Shown here: one piece after another, positions 17,397-25,552 of the stretch
How the letters are laid out: each line of letters starts with the position of its first letter
Position numbering within the stretch: position 1 is the stretch's first letter
Assembly (NCBI GenBank): GCA_964566055.1
Contig: CAZMHI010000014.1
Span: forward strand, 1-64,000
Direction of reading: 5' to 3'
Length of the DNA: 64,000 nt
From: TMED23 sp964566055
Lineage (GTDB): Bacteria; Pseudomonadota; Alphaproteobacteria; Rhodospirillales; UBA2165
Program-made: the position numbers and the translations under genes
The notes under the pieces: model-generated
Databases searched by the model: none
The model's input: the letters and a program-made list of their open reading frames with translations, nothing else
Told to the model about the DNA's origin: nothing

Positions 17397-18827
17397 TCAG
17401 TTTATCCGTAGGTCAAATTGCGTTGCCGAAAAGCCGGCTGATTTCTCTAATACGACAACCGGGCCGGTACGTTCAAGCAGGCTCTTCCAAGTTACTGACA
17501 TGGTGCCGGTCAGCAAAGCGTGTAACTCGCCACTACATACCACCGTCAGAGACTTGCCGGGATTACGGTCAAGCTCTCTCAATATCGATCGGATTAAACC
17601 TAAGACCGTGCTTTCAGTTGAGGCCTCTGGGTCAGACTTGGTGAGAAATCGTTGGGCCAGGCTTTCACCCAGTCGCCTGCGGGTTAGTTCCAAATTGCCC
17701 AAGCGGCTAAAGCCAAATACATTGCATTTTGCGGCGTCTCCCGCCAAGGCTTCAGACATCACATTTTGAATCTGCTCTCTGCTTTCCCGGCGTTTTAGAG
17801 GCAGCATATCAACTACGATCTGACCGGAAAGATTTCTTAAAATAATTTGCCGGGAAATTTCCCGGACGGCCTCAGTATTGACGGCGAGCGCAAATGCTTC
17901 AGGATCACGGTCCCGGTTATGGGCACCACTATCAACGTCAATCGCCACCAGCGCCCCGGTCTCCTCTATGATTAGGTGGCCACCGGATGGCAGGCTGACA
18001 CGAGATTGCAACAGATCATCAAATTGCTGATCTAATTCGTGGGTTTCGAAAAGTGCAGCCGTGTCTTCTGCCGTTTCAATCAGTTCTGACAATTCCGGCA
18101 AAACCTCAGCGCAATAATCTGCCAGCCGGCTCATTGTGGCTCTATCATCGACGACAATCCGTTGCCAAGCTGTGTCGCCGCGATCCATCAGATATTTTGT
18201 AATTGCGTCAGGTGCCTGGTAAACACAAGCTGGCGGTTTCATGGTCTGCTGCGTCGCTTCAATATCCAGCCAAACATCGGACAAAGCTTCCGCCTCACCT
18301 TTTAAAATGTCATCCGAAACGCCTTCGGCACGTGTTCGTATGATTGCACCCACATCCGATTGCGCATAATCACCAAGTGCGTGCTCCAATCTCTGGCGCT
18401 CCCCCTTATTGGTAATGTTTTTTGAAATTGATATCCCAGGTCGTCCGGGCGTCAGCACGATAGTGCGGCCCGAGAGGTTAAGCCGGGTCGATAGTTTAGC
18501 ACCCTTCCCTTCGGATGCCTCCCTGGTGACTTGAACCAGGACTTTGTCACCTTCGGTAAACAGCTTTGAGATCGGTTTTGGTTTTTCAGTGTTGCGGTCA
18601 AAAAGGTGAGCGTCAGCGGCAGCCAGAAATCCGGATGCCGCTTGGCCAATATCGACAAAGGCAGCGTTCAGACCGGCGTGGATTTTTTCGATCCGGCCCA
18701 GATAGATGTTGCCGAGAATAGTGGCCTCATGATCGCAGGCGATGACCAGATCAATAAGCTTGCCGTTATCAGTTACAGCCAACCTTGTCTCGCCGGGTAT
18801 GTGATTGATGAAAACTTCCAAGTTCAT
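17397..18827 (-). CDS. Ribonuclease E/G family endoribonuclease lacking the zinc link
   Basis: The 476-residue protein has an S1-like N-terminus (GNIYLGRIEKIHAGLNAAFVDIG) and the two magnesium-binding Asp sites ALVAIDVDSGA and IVVDMLPL of the RNase E/G catalytic domain. The CPxCxGxG zinc-link that normally follows ELTRRRLGESL is absent; FLTKSDPEAST stands in its place. Family function is endonucleolytic processing of rRNA and mRNA. ATG 18827 is chosen over TTG 18833; both lie just past the maf stop. The gene is named cautiously as Rng-like because many alphaproteobacteria carry a separate RNase E. Confidence 0.85.
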   Translation of the reverse strand: MNLEVFINHIPGETRLAVTDNGKLIDLVIACDHEATILGNIYLGRIEKIHAGLNAAFVDIGQAASGFLAAADAHLFDRNTEKPKPISKLFTEGDKVLVQVTREASEGKGAKLSTRLNLSGRTIVLTPGRPGISISKNITNKGERQRLEHALGDYAQSDVGAIIRTRAEGVSDDILKGEAEALSDVWLDIEATQQTMKPPACVYQAPDAITKYLMDRGDTAWQRIVVDDRATMSRLADYCAEVLPELSELIETAEDTAALFETHELDQQFDDLLQSRVSLPSGGHLIIEETGALVAIDVDSGAHNRDRDPEAFALAVNTEAVREISRQIILRNLSGQIVVDMLPLKRRESREQIQNVMSEALAGDAAKCNVFGFSRLGNLELTRRRLGESLAQRFLTKSDPEASTESTVLGLIRSILRELDRNPGKSLTVVCSGELHALLTGTMSVTWKSLLERTGPVVVLEKSAGFSATQFDLRIN

Positions 18828-18835
18828 CGGCAAGG

Positions 18836-19426
18836 CTACTCAAAGTTAAATTCGAGACCGCTAAGCATTTGACTGGTCTCAAACAAGGGCAGGCCGACGA
18901 CATTACTATAAGAGCCATTGAGCGAACGCACGAAACGCGCCGCCAGACCTTGAATGGCATAGGCGCCGGCTTTGTCCTGCCATTCCTCCGAGGCCAAATA
19001 GAAATCGAGTTCTACAGCGGATAATCTTTTAAAAGTCACCGCAGTTTCGACCACCCTGGTACTTGAAATCCCTCCTGGCGCCGTAATAAAGACGCCGCCG
19101 ATAACCCGATGGCGGCGGCCGGATAGTAATTTCAAGAATGCCCGCGCCTCATCTGGGGTTTCAGCTTTCGGCAGAATGCGGCGGCCACAGGCAACTAAGG
19201 TATCTGCTGCCAAAACAAAGGCGTCCAGGTGATCCTTGGCGATTGCCGCGGCTTTTGCCGCCGCCAGCCGGGCTACCAGCACGCGGGGCTGCTCATTTTT
19301 ATGCGGGGTTTCATCTATGTCAGCCGGTAGAATTTGATTTGGCGTAATACCGATTTGGCGCAACAATTCGACCCGCCGGGGCGAGGCGGAAGCTAAAATA
19401 AATTCCGGAGAAGATTTATCCGGCAT
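18836..19426 (-). CDS. maf: Maf-family nucleotide pyrophosphatase
   Basis: This 196-residue protein has the ILASASPRRVELLRQIG signature, DIDET and VLAADTLVACGRRILPKAETPDEA. It also has the C-terminal YAIQGLAARFVRSLNGSYSNVVGLPL of Maf/YhdE proteins. Maf enzymes hydrolyse non-canonical or standard nucleoside triphosphates to monophosphates and were first described as septum inhibitors. It sits between infA and the RNase G-like gene. Confidence 0.92.
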   Translation of the reverse strand: MPDKSSPEFILASASPRRVELLRQIGITPNQILPADIDETPHKNEQPRVLVARLAAAKAAAIAKDHLDAFVLAADTLVACGRRILPKAETPDEARAFLKLLSGRRHRVIGGVFITAPGGISSTRVVETAVTFKRLSAVELDFYLASEEWQDKAGAYAIQGLAARFVRSLNGSYSNVVGLPLFETSQMLSGLEFNFE

Positions 19427-19460
19427 CGGTGAGGCCCTTTGCCAGTTTACGAATAAAAAC

Positions 19461-19482
19461 GGCGCTCAAAAGTTCAAGCGCC
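19461..19482 (-). terminator. Rho-independent terminator after infA
   Basis: On the minus strand GGCGCT and AGCGCC form a 6-bp stem with a 10-nt loop, followed by GTTTTTATT. It lies 6 bp after the infA stop and 34 bp before maf. It probably reduces read-through into maf-rng-yacG. Confidence 0.6.
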
Positions 19483-19488
19483 TTCATC

Positions 19489-19707
19489 TTATTTAAAGCG
19501 AAAGGTAATTCGCCCCTTGGTTAAATCATAAGGGGTCATTTCGACGTTAACCCGATCACCGGCCAGGACCCGAATGCGGTGTTTCCGCATTTTGCCCGCC
19601 GTGTGGGCGAGAATTTCGTGATCATTATCCAGCACCACCCGGAACATCGCATTGGGCAGCAATTCGGTAACCGTACCCTCAAATTCCAATAGTTCTTCTT
19701 TAGCCAT
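19489..19707 (-). CDS. infA: Translation initiation factor IF-1
   Basis: This 72-residue single S1/OB-fold protein starts MAKEELLEFEGTVTELLPN and contains MFRVVLDNDHEILAHTAGKM, RIRVLAGDRVNVEMTPYDLT and KGRITFRF, near-identical to bacterial IF-1. It binds the A site of the 30S subunit during initiation. Neighbours are the LMW phosphatase upstream and maf downstream. Confidence 0.97.
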   Translation of the reverse strand: MAKEELLEFEGTVTELLPNAMFRVVLDNDHEILAHTAGKMRKHRIRVLAGDRVNVEMTPYDLTKGRITFRFK

Positions 19708-19817
19708 TTTTCACCTTTGTTTATGACTTGGCGCAATGAAATAGGGGTTAGAGCCCCTCAAGGTCAAGACTTTTTCGAATAAATCGCATTTTTCCGCCAC
19801 TTCCCGGTTTGACTGAC

Positions 19818-20249
19818 TTAGGCTAAAGGCGGGAACCTCTGCTCAATTTTCCCATAAATCTGGTCACGAATCTGCCGGTAGCCGTCCAAGCGGGATTCGC
19901 GACGGCCCCGAATGGCATCAGGATCGTGGGTCGGCCAATATTCAACATCACAGGACATCCAGCGTGTCAATTCGACTGCAGAATGCTGCGCTTCCGGCGA
20001 CAAGGAGACAATCAGATCAAACGAGGTATCATCAAGCGTATCTAGAGTTTTAGACACATGATTTGAAAGATCGATGCCGATTTCCGCCATCACTTCAATC
20101 ATGAAACCGTTTGGCTCACCGGCTCTGACGCCAGCTGAATCGACGTAAATTCGATCACCGTGGAGGCTTTTTAACATTCCTTCCGCCATCGCCGAGCGCA
20201 CCGAATTCATTGTACAGGCGAATAGGACAGCGTCGGGAAGATCATTCAT
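19818..20249 (-). CDS. Low-molecular-weight phosphotyrosine phosphatase family protein
   Basis: This is an about 143-residue protein. The P-loop CTMNSVRSAMAEG (CX5R with following S) near residue 11, SFDLIVSLSPEA, and the general-acid segment WPTHDPD match the LMW-PTP/arsenate reductase fold. It could be a protein tyrosine phosphatase or an arsenate reductase-like enzyme. ATG 20249 is chosen because it follows the upstream gene by 7 bp and has GGTGAG before it; the longer in-frame extension to 20324 would overlap UPF0262 without family support. Confidence 0.82.
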   Translation of the reverse strand: MNDLPDAVLFACTMNSVRSAMAEGMLKSLHGDRIYVDSAGVRAGEPNGFMIEVMAEIGIDLSNHVSKTLDTLDDTSFDLIVSLSPEAQHSAVELTRWMSCDVEYWPTHDPDAIRGRRESRLDGYRQIRDQIYGKIEQRFPPLA

Positions 20250-20256
20250 CGACTGC

Positions 20257-20727
20257 TCACCTGATATGCAGCACACAAATGAGCGTAAAGAGTTGCCGGG
20301 CGGTGTCAAAATCCACCTCAACATGCTCCACCAGTCGTTCCTTCAGAATTTCGGAGCCTTCGTTATGGAGACCACGCCTGGCCATATCAATTGCTTCGAT
20401 CTTTGATGGGCTGGCTGCCTTGATAGCGTCGTAATAGCTTTCACAGATCAAAAAGTAATCTTTGATGACCGAGCGGAAACTCGACAGCGGCAGATGAAAA
20501 TTAAATATTTCCAAATCCGCTTCATCGCGCACATCAACCTGCAAACGATTTTCGGCCAGGCTCAAAAAGAGCGAAAACGGACCGAGCTCGCCATTTGTCG
20601 GAGAAAAGTAGTTTTCTTCAAGGAGATCAAAAATCGCCACAGCCCGGTCATGCTCAATCTCCGGGCTCCGGCGGCCAACGGTTCCTTCATCCAGCGAGAC
20701 ATTGACGATGCGGCGGCGTTCATCCAT
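20257..20727 (-). CDS. UPF0262 family protein
   Basis: This 156-residue protein is typical of UPF0262: the start RRRIVNVSLDEGTV, EIEHDRAVAIFDLLEENYF, FSLFLSLAENRLQVDVRDE, and the DYFLICESYYDAIK to DMARRGLHNEGSEIL segment. The function is unknown. The family is found mainly in alphaproteobacteria, commonly next to hisD. It starts 5 bp after hisD and ends 7 bp before the phosphatase gene, so it is part of the same operon. Confidence 0.9.
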   Translation of the reverse strand: MDERRRIVNVSLDEGTVGRRSPEIEHDRAVAIFDLLEENYFSPTNGELGPFSLFLSLAENRLQVDVRDEADLEIFNFHLPLSSFRSVIKDYFLICESYYDAIKAASPSKIEAIDMARRGLHNEGSEILKERLVEHVEVDFDTARQLFTLICVLHIR

Positions 20728-20732
20728 GGCAC

Positions 20733-22031
20733 TTACTCACCATCCGCCAGCCGAAGCGCCACCGACAAAGCGTGCGCATCCAGCCCTTCGGCTTCGGCCA
20801 AAGTAACCGCTGCCGGGCCAATGGCGCCGATGGAACTCTCGGAAACTCCAAGCAAGGTGGTGCGTTTCATAAAATCCAAAACGCCCAAGCCAGAAGAAAA
20901 ACGTGCTGAACGACCGGTCGGCAAAACATGGTTTGGTCCGCCGACATAATCTCCAAGCGCTTCCGGTGTGTGACGGCCCAAGAATATCGCCCCAGCATGG
21001 GAGATTTTTTCCGCCATCTCTTCCGGCGCATCAACTGCAAGCTCGAGATGCTCCGGCGCAATGGCATCGATCAACTCAATTGCTTCAGTCAAATCATCGA
21101 CTGTAATAATCGCACCAAATTCCTGCCAGCTTTGACCGGCAATCTCTGAGCGCGGCAAACTTTCGAGATGGATTTCGGCCGCCTGAACAACAGCCTCAGC
21201 AAAATCGGCGTCATCGGTGATCAGGATAGCTTGGGCCGAAGTGTCATGTTCGGCTTGAGACAATAGATCTGCAGCGATCCAGCTCGGATCATTTTGACCA
21301 TCAGCCACTACCAGAATTTCCGACGGGCCGGCGATCATATCAATGCCGACTGTGCCGAACACCTGACGCTTGGCGGTCGCCACATAGGCATTGCCCGGAC
21401 CGACAATTTTATCAACCGGCTTGATACTTTCCGTGCCAAAAGCCAGCGCGGCGACAGCCTGGGCGCCGCCAATTCGGTAAATTTCATCAACCTCAGCAAT
21501 GCTGGCCGCCGCTAAGACCAGCGGATTGATCTCACCCTCCGGTGTCGGCACCACCATCACCAGGCGCTCAACGCCTGCGACCTTAGCGGGGATAGCATTC
21601 ATCAAGACAGACGACGGGTAGGAGGCAAGCCCTCCCGGCACGTACATACCGACAGCGTCAACCGCGCCCCATTTGAGGCCAAGTTTAACGCCGTCTTGAT
21701 CTTGATAACTGAAATTTTCGGGTAACTGCCGTTCGTGGAAGCTGCGAATACGTGCAGCCGCCAATTCCAGGGCACTCAGCTGATCCGGGGCGCAAGTTTT
21801 ATAAGCCGCTGCAATTTCATCGGCTGAAATCCGCATGGTCTCAGCCGTCAGATCAAAGCGGTCGAACTTGCTGGTATATTCAATGAGCGCCTGATCACCA
21901 CGCGCACTGATTTCCGCGACGATCTCGGCGACGACGGCCTCGACGTCGGTCTGAGCTTCGCGTTTGATATTTAGAAAATTCTGAAAATCTGTGGCGAAGC
22001 CGGCGTCTGTTGATTTAAGCCGCCACGGCAT
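20733..22031 (-). CDS. hisD: Histidinol dehydrogenase
   Basis: HisD catalyses the last two steps of histidine synthesis (L-histidinol to L-histidine with 2 NAD+). The protein has about 432 residues. Seen are YVPGGLASYPSSVLMNAIPAKVAGV, RIGGAQAVAALAFGTESI, VDKIVGPGNAYVATAKRQVFG, IDMIAGPSEI, QAEHD, IAPEHLEL, and the zinc/active-site region GRHTPEALGDYVGGPNHVLPT. ATG 22031 (MPWRLKSTDAG) matches the usual start. The 5' end overlaps the hisG 3' end by 17 bp. Confidence 0.95.
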   Translation of the reverse strand: MPWRLKSTDAGFATDFQNFLNIKREAQTDVEAVVAEIVAEISARGDQALIEYTSKFDRFDLTAETMRISADEIAAAYKTCAPDQLSALELAAARIRSFHERQLPENFSYQDQDGVKLGLKWGAVDAVGMYVPGGLASYPSSVLMNAIPAKVAGVERLVMVVPTPEGEINPLVLAAASIAEVDEIYRIGGAQAVAALAFGTESIKPVDKIVGPGNAYVATAKRQVFGTVGIDMIAGPSEILVVADGQNDPSWIAADLLSQAEHDTSAQAILITDDADFAEAVVQAAEIHLESLPRSEIAGQSWQEFGAIITVDDLTEAIELIDAIAPEHLELAVDAPEEMAEKISHAGAIFLGRHTPEALGDYVGGPNHVLPTGRSARFSSGLGVLDFMKRTTLLGVSESSIGAIGPAAVTLAEAEGLDAHALSVALRLADGE

Positions 22032-22683
22032 CGACGGCCTCACGGAAACGCTCGATCCAATGGCTCATTTCATCGGAGCGGGTTTTAAGCGCCGTGCGGT
22101 TGACCGCCAGGCGCGACGTAATCTTGGCAATCTCTTCGACCTCAACCAGCCCATTGGCTTTCAAGGTCGAGCCGGTCGAGACCAGATCAACAATACGCGA
22201 ACACAAACCCATCGACGGCGCAATTTCCATGGCGCCATTGAGCTTGATGCATTCGGCCTGGACCCCCCGGGCAGCAAAGTGACGCCGGGTGATCTCAGGA
22301 TATTTAGTGGCGACTCGAATGTGGCTCCAGCGCTGCGGGTTGTCTTCCGGCGCCATATCGGCGGGCTCGGCCACCATAATACGGCAGTGGCCAATATCGA
22401 GATCAATCGGCGCATAAATTTCCGAGCTATCAAATTCCATTAATACGTCCTGGCCGGAAACGCCAAAATGGGCCGCGCCAAAGGCAATAAAAGTGGCGAC
22501 ATCAAAGCTCCGCACGCGGACGATATCGAGGTCCGGGTGATTGGTCGCAAAGCGCAATTTGCGCGATGAGTCGTCCGCAAATGCCGCTTCCGGCTCAATA
22601 CCGGCGCGGTTCACCAAAGGCATAACCTCTTCAAGTATGCGGCCCTTCGGTAAGGCGAGAACGAGTTTGTCGTTTGATAACAC
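22015..22683 (-). CDS. hisG: ATP phosphoribosyltransferase, short form
   Basis: HisG makes phosphoribosyl-ATP, the first committed step of histidine synthesis. Motifs are LVLALPKGRILEEVMPL, RKLRFATNHPDLDIVRVRSFDV, FGVSGQDVLME and the PRPP-binding IVDLVSTGSTLKANGLVEVEEIA. At about 222 residues it lacks the C-terminal ACT-like regulatory domain. Short HisG proteins need HisZ for activity, and no hisZ is seen in the window. GTG 22683 is preferred over ATG 22710 because a GGAG sits 8 nt before it and the family starts near NDKLVLALPKG. Confidence 0.93.
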   Translation of the reverse strand: MLSNDKLVLALPKGRILEEVMPLVNRAGIEPEAAFADDSSRKLRFATNHPDLDIVRVRSFDVATFIAFGAAHFGVSGQDVLMEFDSSEIYAPIDLDIGHCRIMVAEPADMAPEDNPQRWSHIRVATKYPEITRRHFAARGVQAECIKLNGAMEIAPSMGLCSRIVDLVSTGSTLKANGLVEVEEIAKITSRLAVNRTALKTRSDEMSHWIERFREAVDAVAA

Positions 22684-22710
22684 GGGTCTAACTCCAATTA
22701 CGGCGCGCAT

Positions 22711-23086
22711 TATTAGAGGGTTTTCAGGGCGTTGGCTACAATTTTGTTGGCTTCAATATCTCGATAATAATTGGTGGGGACATCTTGTTGCCCCAATTTT
22801 TCCGTTGCCCGGCTCTCGACCAAGGTGTCCCCAAGCGCTCGATGGTTTGGCACGCTGTATCAACAAACCAAACAATGACTTTCTAACTACCAATTCAATC
22901 ATTTGCAGAGCCATCTCAATTTCCACTCGTTAAATTAGTAATATTTATCAATTAACTATCATTAATAGCTTTTTTTCTATTAATCTATTTTTTCCTAGGT
23001 TCATGACTTGTTCTTATGATATGGAATAAAAATCCAAGTTAATGGATGAATAATGTATATTTAAATCAATCAAGGAGAATTTACAC
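22711..23086. other. AT-rich intergenic region upstream of hisG and the tail-like gene
   Basis: No gene is evident. Most of it, especially 22930-23040, is far more AT-rich than the flanking operon. It must hold the hisG promoter (minus) and that of the plus-strand gene. It ends with AAGGAG at 23071-23076, an apparent ribosome-binding site before ATG 23087. The base composition suggests it arrived with the inserted gene. Confidence 0.5.
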
Positions 23087-23872
23087 ATGCCTATCTTAGA
23101 TCGCACGGCAGCAGAACTGCCGGTCACTATTAAAGCCTCAAGCTATACACTTTTGCCATCTGATGTCGGAACAGAGCTTCAGTTCCTCAATGCATCAGCC
23201 GTGACGGTTAGCCTGCCACCCGTGGGCGAAGTTGATAACGGCTACAATGTTGTTATTCGCAATATCGGTGCCGGCACCCTCACGATTGATCCCTCCGGCT
23301 CGGAGCAAATTGATGGTGTGACTACACTCGCCCTTGCAACAGATGACTGGCAATGGATCAGAAGCGATGCCACTGAGTGGAAAACCATCGCTAGCGGTTC
23401 CGGTTCTTCAAGCGGCAGCGGCAAAATTGTTCAAATAGTCAATGATCAAGACGGCGCCGTAGCTACCGGAACCACCACAATTCCCTCAGATGACACAATA
23501 CCTCAAAATACTGAAGGCGATGAATACATGTCGCTCTCGATAACGCCTACGAGTGCGACCAACAAATTGAAGATTGATGTAGTGGTCAATGTAGCTGTCA
23601 ATGTAATCAATACCACAGCCCGGACCGCGCTATTTCAAGACAGCACAGCGAATGCCTTGGCGGCTATTCAAAATGAGCTATCGAGCCAAGATAACCGCGT
23701 CGTATGCGACAGCTTCACTCATTATATGGAAGCGGGAACGACAGATTCGACCACATTCAAAGTACGGTGCGGAGGCAGCTCAGGAACCCTTACGTTTAAT
23801 GGTCAAAACGGAAGCAGATTGTTTGGCGGCGTTATTGCCTCCTCCATCACCATCACGGAAATCGAGGTTTAA
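23087..23872 (+). CDS. Phage tail-fibre-like protein inserted between hisG and murA
   Basis: The protein has 261 residues and is Thr/Ser/Asn-rich, with no signal peptide. An N-terminal part (LPPVGEVDNGYNVVIRNIGAG, GSEQIDGVTTLAL) resembles short beta repeats of phage tail and capsid-decoration proteins. A GSGSSSGSGKIVQIV linker leads to a domain with GTTTIPSDDTIPQ, EYMSLSITPTSATNKLKIDV and FTHYMEAGTTDSTTFKVR. That layout is frequent in tail fibres and virion host-recognition proteins. There is no other phage gene nearby. Its stop overlaps the murA stop by 3 bp (shared TTAA, convergent). It probably entered by transfer; its present role is unknown. Confidence 0.6.
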   Translation: MPILDRTAAELPVTIKASSYTLLPSDVGTELQFLNASAVTVSLPPVGEVDNGYNVVIRNIGAGTLTIDPSGSEQIDGVTTLALATDDWQWIRSDATEWKTIASGSGSSSGSGKIVQIVNDQDGAVATGTTTIPSDDTIPQNTEGDEYMSLSITPTSATNKLKIDVVVNVAVNVINTTARTALFQDSTANALAAIQNELSSQDNRVVCDSFTHYMEAGTTDSTTFKVRCGGSSGTLTFNGQNGSRLFGGVIASSITITEIEV

Positions 23873-25155
23873 TCCTCCAAGCGCTCGATCTCAGCGCCGC
23901 AGGCGGCGAGTTTGTCTTCGACCCTCTCATAGCCACGATCCAAGTGGTAGACCCGGTTGACGATGGTCTCGCCGTCGGCGGCCAGCGCCGCCAGCACCAG
24001 CGACACAGAAGCCCTGAGATCGGTCGCCATCAGCTCGGCGCCGGACAGTTTCTCAACGCCCCTGACAATTGCGGAAGCACCATGGACATTGATGTCAGCG
24101 CCCATGCGGCAAAGCTCCGGCACATGCATGAAACGGTTTTCAAATATGGTCTCGGTGATCATCGAGGCCCCTTCCGAGACCGCCAGCAAGGCCATCAATT
24201 GCGCCTGCATGTCGGTCGGAAAGCCGGGATAGGGCTCGGTCATGACATCAACACCTTTGATGCGGCCATTTGTGCGGGTGATGCGTACACCTTTGTCGCC
24301 CTCACTGACCTCCGCGCCAGCGCGCACCAGCACATCTGCCACCGCATCGATGAGTTCCAGCTTAGTCCCAGTGAGCGTAATATCACCGCCGGTGATGGCG
24401 GCCGCCACCGCATAGCTGCCGGTCTCGATGCGGTCGGGTATTACTTGGTGATCACCGCCGCTCAAACTCGGTTTACCAATCACGGTCAGCGTATCGGTGC
24501 CAATGCCATCGATCTCGGCGCCCATGGTTTGCAGACAATGGGCAAGGTCAGCGATTTCTGGCTCCCGGGCTGCATTGGCGATGGTGGTCGTACCCTCCGC
24601 CAACGTCGCCGCCATCAATACGTTTTCGGTGGCCCCCACAGAAACAGAGGGAAACAACACATGGGCACCTTTAAGGCCGTTTGGGGCAGTGGCGCGGATA
24701 TAGCCTTCCTCGAGCTCAATTTCAGCCCCCAGTGCCTTAAAGCCCTCTAGATGAAGATCAACCGGACGGGTGCCGATGGCGCAGCCCCCCGGCAACGAAA
24801 CTTTAGCTTCACCCCAGCGCGCCAGCAGCGGCCCCAAGACCAGCACAGAAGCCCGCATACGACGCACCAGATCATAAGGTGCGGTTTTGTCTTCCGGCTC
24901 CTGGGCGCTCAGGCCGAACACCCGGCCAATATGCCCGCCATTAGGCGCATCGCCGTTCATGCTTATTTCAACGCCAAGCTCAGATAACAAATGCACCATG
25001 GTGGTGATGTCGGCGAGGTGCGGCAGATTGGAAAGACACAGTTCCTCGGACGTCAGCAACGAGGCCGCCATTAACGGTAAAGCTGCGTTCTTGGCGCCGC
25101 CAATTTGAATACTTCCTGAGAGAGGCTTGCCGCCTTGTATACGAATTCTATCCAT
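23869..25155 (-). CDS. murA: UDP-N-acetylglucosamine 1-carboxyvinyltransferase
   Basis: MurA adds enolpyruvate from PEP to UDP-GlcNAc, the first committed step of peptidoglycan synthesis. The 428-residue protein has the N-terminal GGKPLSGSIQIGGAKNAALPLMAASLL, the active-site Cys in LPGGCAIGTRP, FPSVSVGATENVLMAA, and the C-terminal YPGFPTDMQAQLMAL and VYHLDRGYERVEDKLAACGA. It is the target site of fosfomycin in general. It precedes hisG in the usual alphaproteobacterial block, but here a foreign gene lies between. Confidence 0.96.
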   Translation of the reverse strand: MDRIRIQGGKPLSGSIQIGGAKNAALPLMAASLLTSEELCLSNLPHLADITTMVHLLSELGVEISMNGDAPNGGHIGRVFGLSAQEPEDKTAPYDLVRRMRASVLVLGPLLARWGEAKVSLPGGCAIGTRPVDLHLEGFKALGAEIELEEGYIRATAPNGLKGAHVLFPSVSVGATENVLMAATLAEGTTTIANAAREPEIADLAHCLQTMGAEIDGIGTDTLTVIGKPSLSGGDHQVIPDRIETGSYAVAAAITGGDITLTGTKLELIDAVADVLVRAGAEVSEGDKGVRITRTNGRIKGVDVMTEPYPGFPTDMQAQLMALLAVSEGASMITETIFENRFMHVPELCRMGADINVHGASAIVRGVEKLSGAELMATDLRASVSLVLAALAADGETIVNRVYHLDRGYERVEDKLAACGAEIERLED

Positions 25156-25195
25156 AGCAGGTGTTCTTAAATCAACTTGGGAGAGCGATCAAACT

Positions 25196-25339
25196 TTACT
25201 CATCTGATTGCGGCGATTTTAGGGGTTTTTTGCGGCGCTTGAGATTTTCCCGGAGCGCTTCCGCCAGACGCTTTTCCCGCTCCTGGGCTTCAGCTGCCTT
25301 AGCCTCGGAAATGTTCGGTTGCTTTTTTTGCTTTACCAT
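25196..25339 (-). CDS. Small charged protein of unknown function upstream of murA
   Basis: A 47-residue ORF starts at ATG 25339 (MVKQKKQPNISEAKAAEAQ) and ends PLKSPQSDE before TAA. It is highly charged, Lys/Arg/Glu-rich, and predicts a single amphipathic helix (REKRLAEALRENLKRRKKP). It lies 40 bp upstream of murA on the same strand. Small basic ORFs at this position occur in other alphaproteobacteria as unnamed hypotheticals, from memory. The plus-strand ORF over the same bases has no family resemblance. Confidence 0.6.
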   Translation of the reverse strand: MVKQKKQPNISEAKAAEAQEREKRLAEALRENLKRRKKPLKSPQSDE

Positions 25340-25463
25340 AGGGAGCTTGTCGCCGATTAGCCCCTATGCCGTCAAGCGTGCCTTCAACTCAACTTAAAAA
25401 CAGGCTTGCCCGATTTGCAATTGGGGTATAGATACTCCCCCACTATTCCCAACAAATCCACGA

Positions 25464-25538
25464 GCCGCTGTAGCTCAGTGGTAGAGCGTCCCATTGGTAA
25501 TGGGGAGGCCGGTAGTTCGATCCTACCCAGCGGCACCA
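25464..25538 (+). tRNA. tRNA-Thr (GGT)
   Basis: A cloverleaf can be drawn: acceptor GCCGCTG / CAGCGGC, D arm AGCTCAGTGGTAGAGC, anticodon loop TTGGTAA (anticodon GGT, threonine), T arm with GGTTCGAT-like TAGTTCGATCC, discriminator A and encoded CCA. The gene lies between the small protein gene and hisC. It decodes ACC/ACU. Confidence 0.93.
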
Positions 25539-25552
25539 TCTCTTTTAAATAA

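Noticed and set aside
23087..23872. Prophage or integrative element between hisG and murA
   Set aside because: Only one tail-like gene is present; there is no integrase, terminase, attachment repeat or other phage gene, so a whole prophage is not supported.
25161..25397. Plus-strand 78-residue ORF upstream of murA
   Set aside because: It is antisense to a better-supported 47-residue minus-strand ORF that has a natural start and charged helical sequence.
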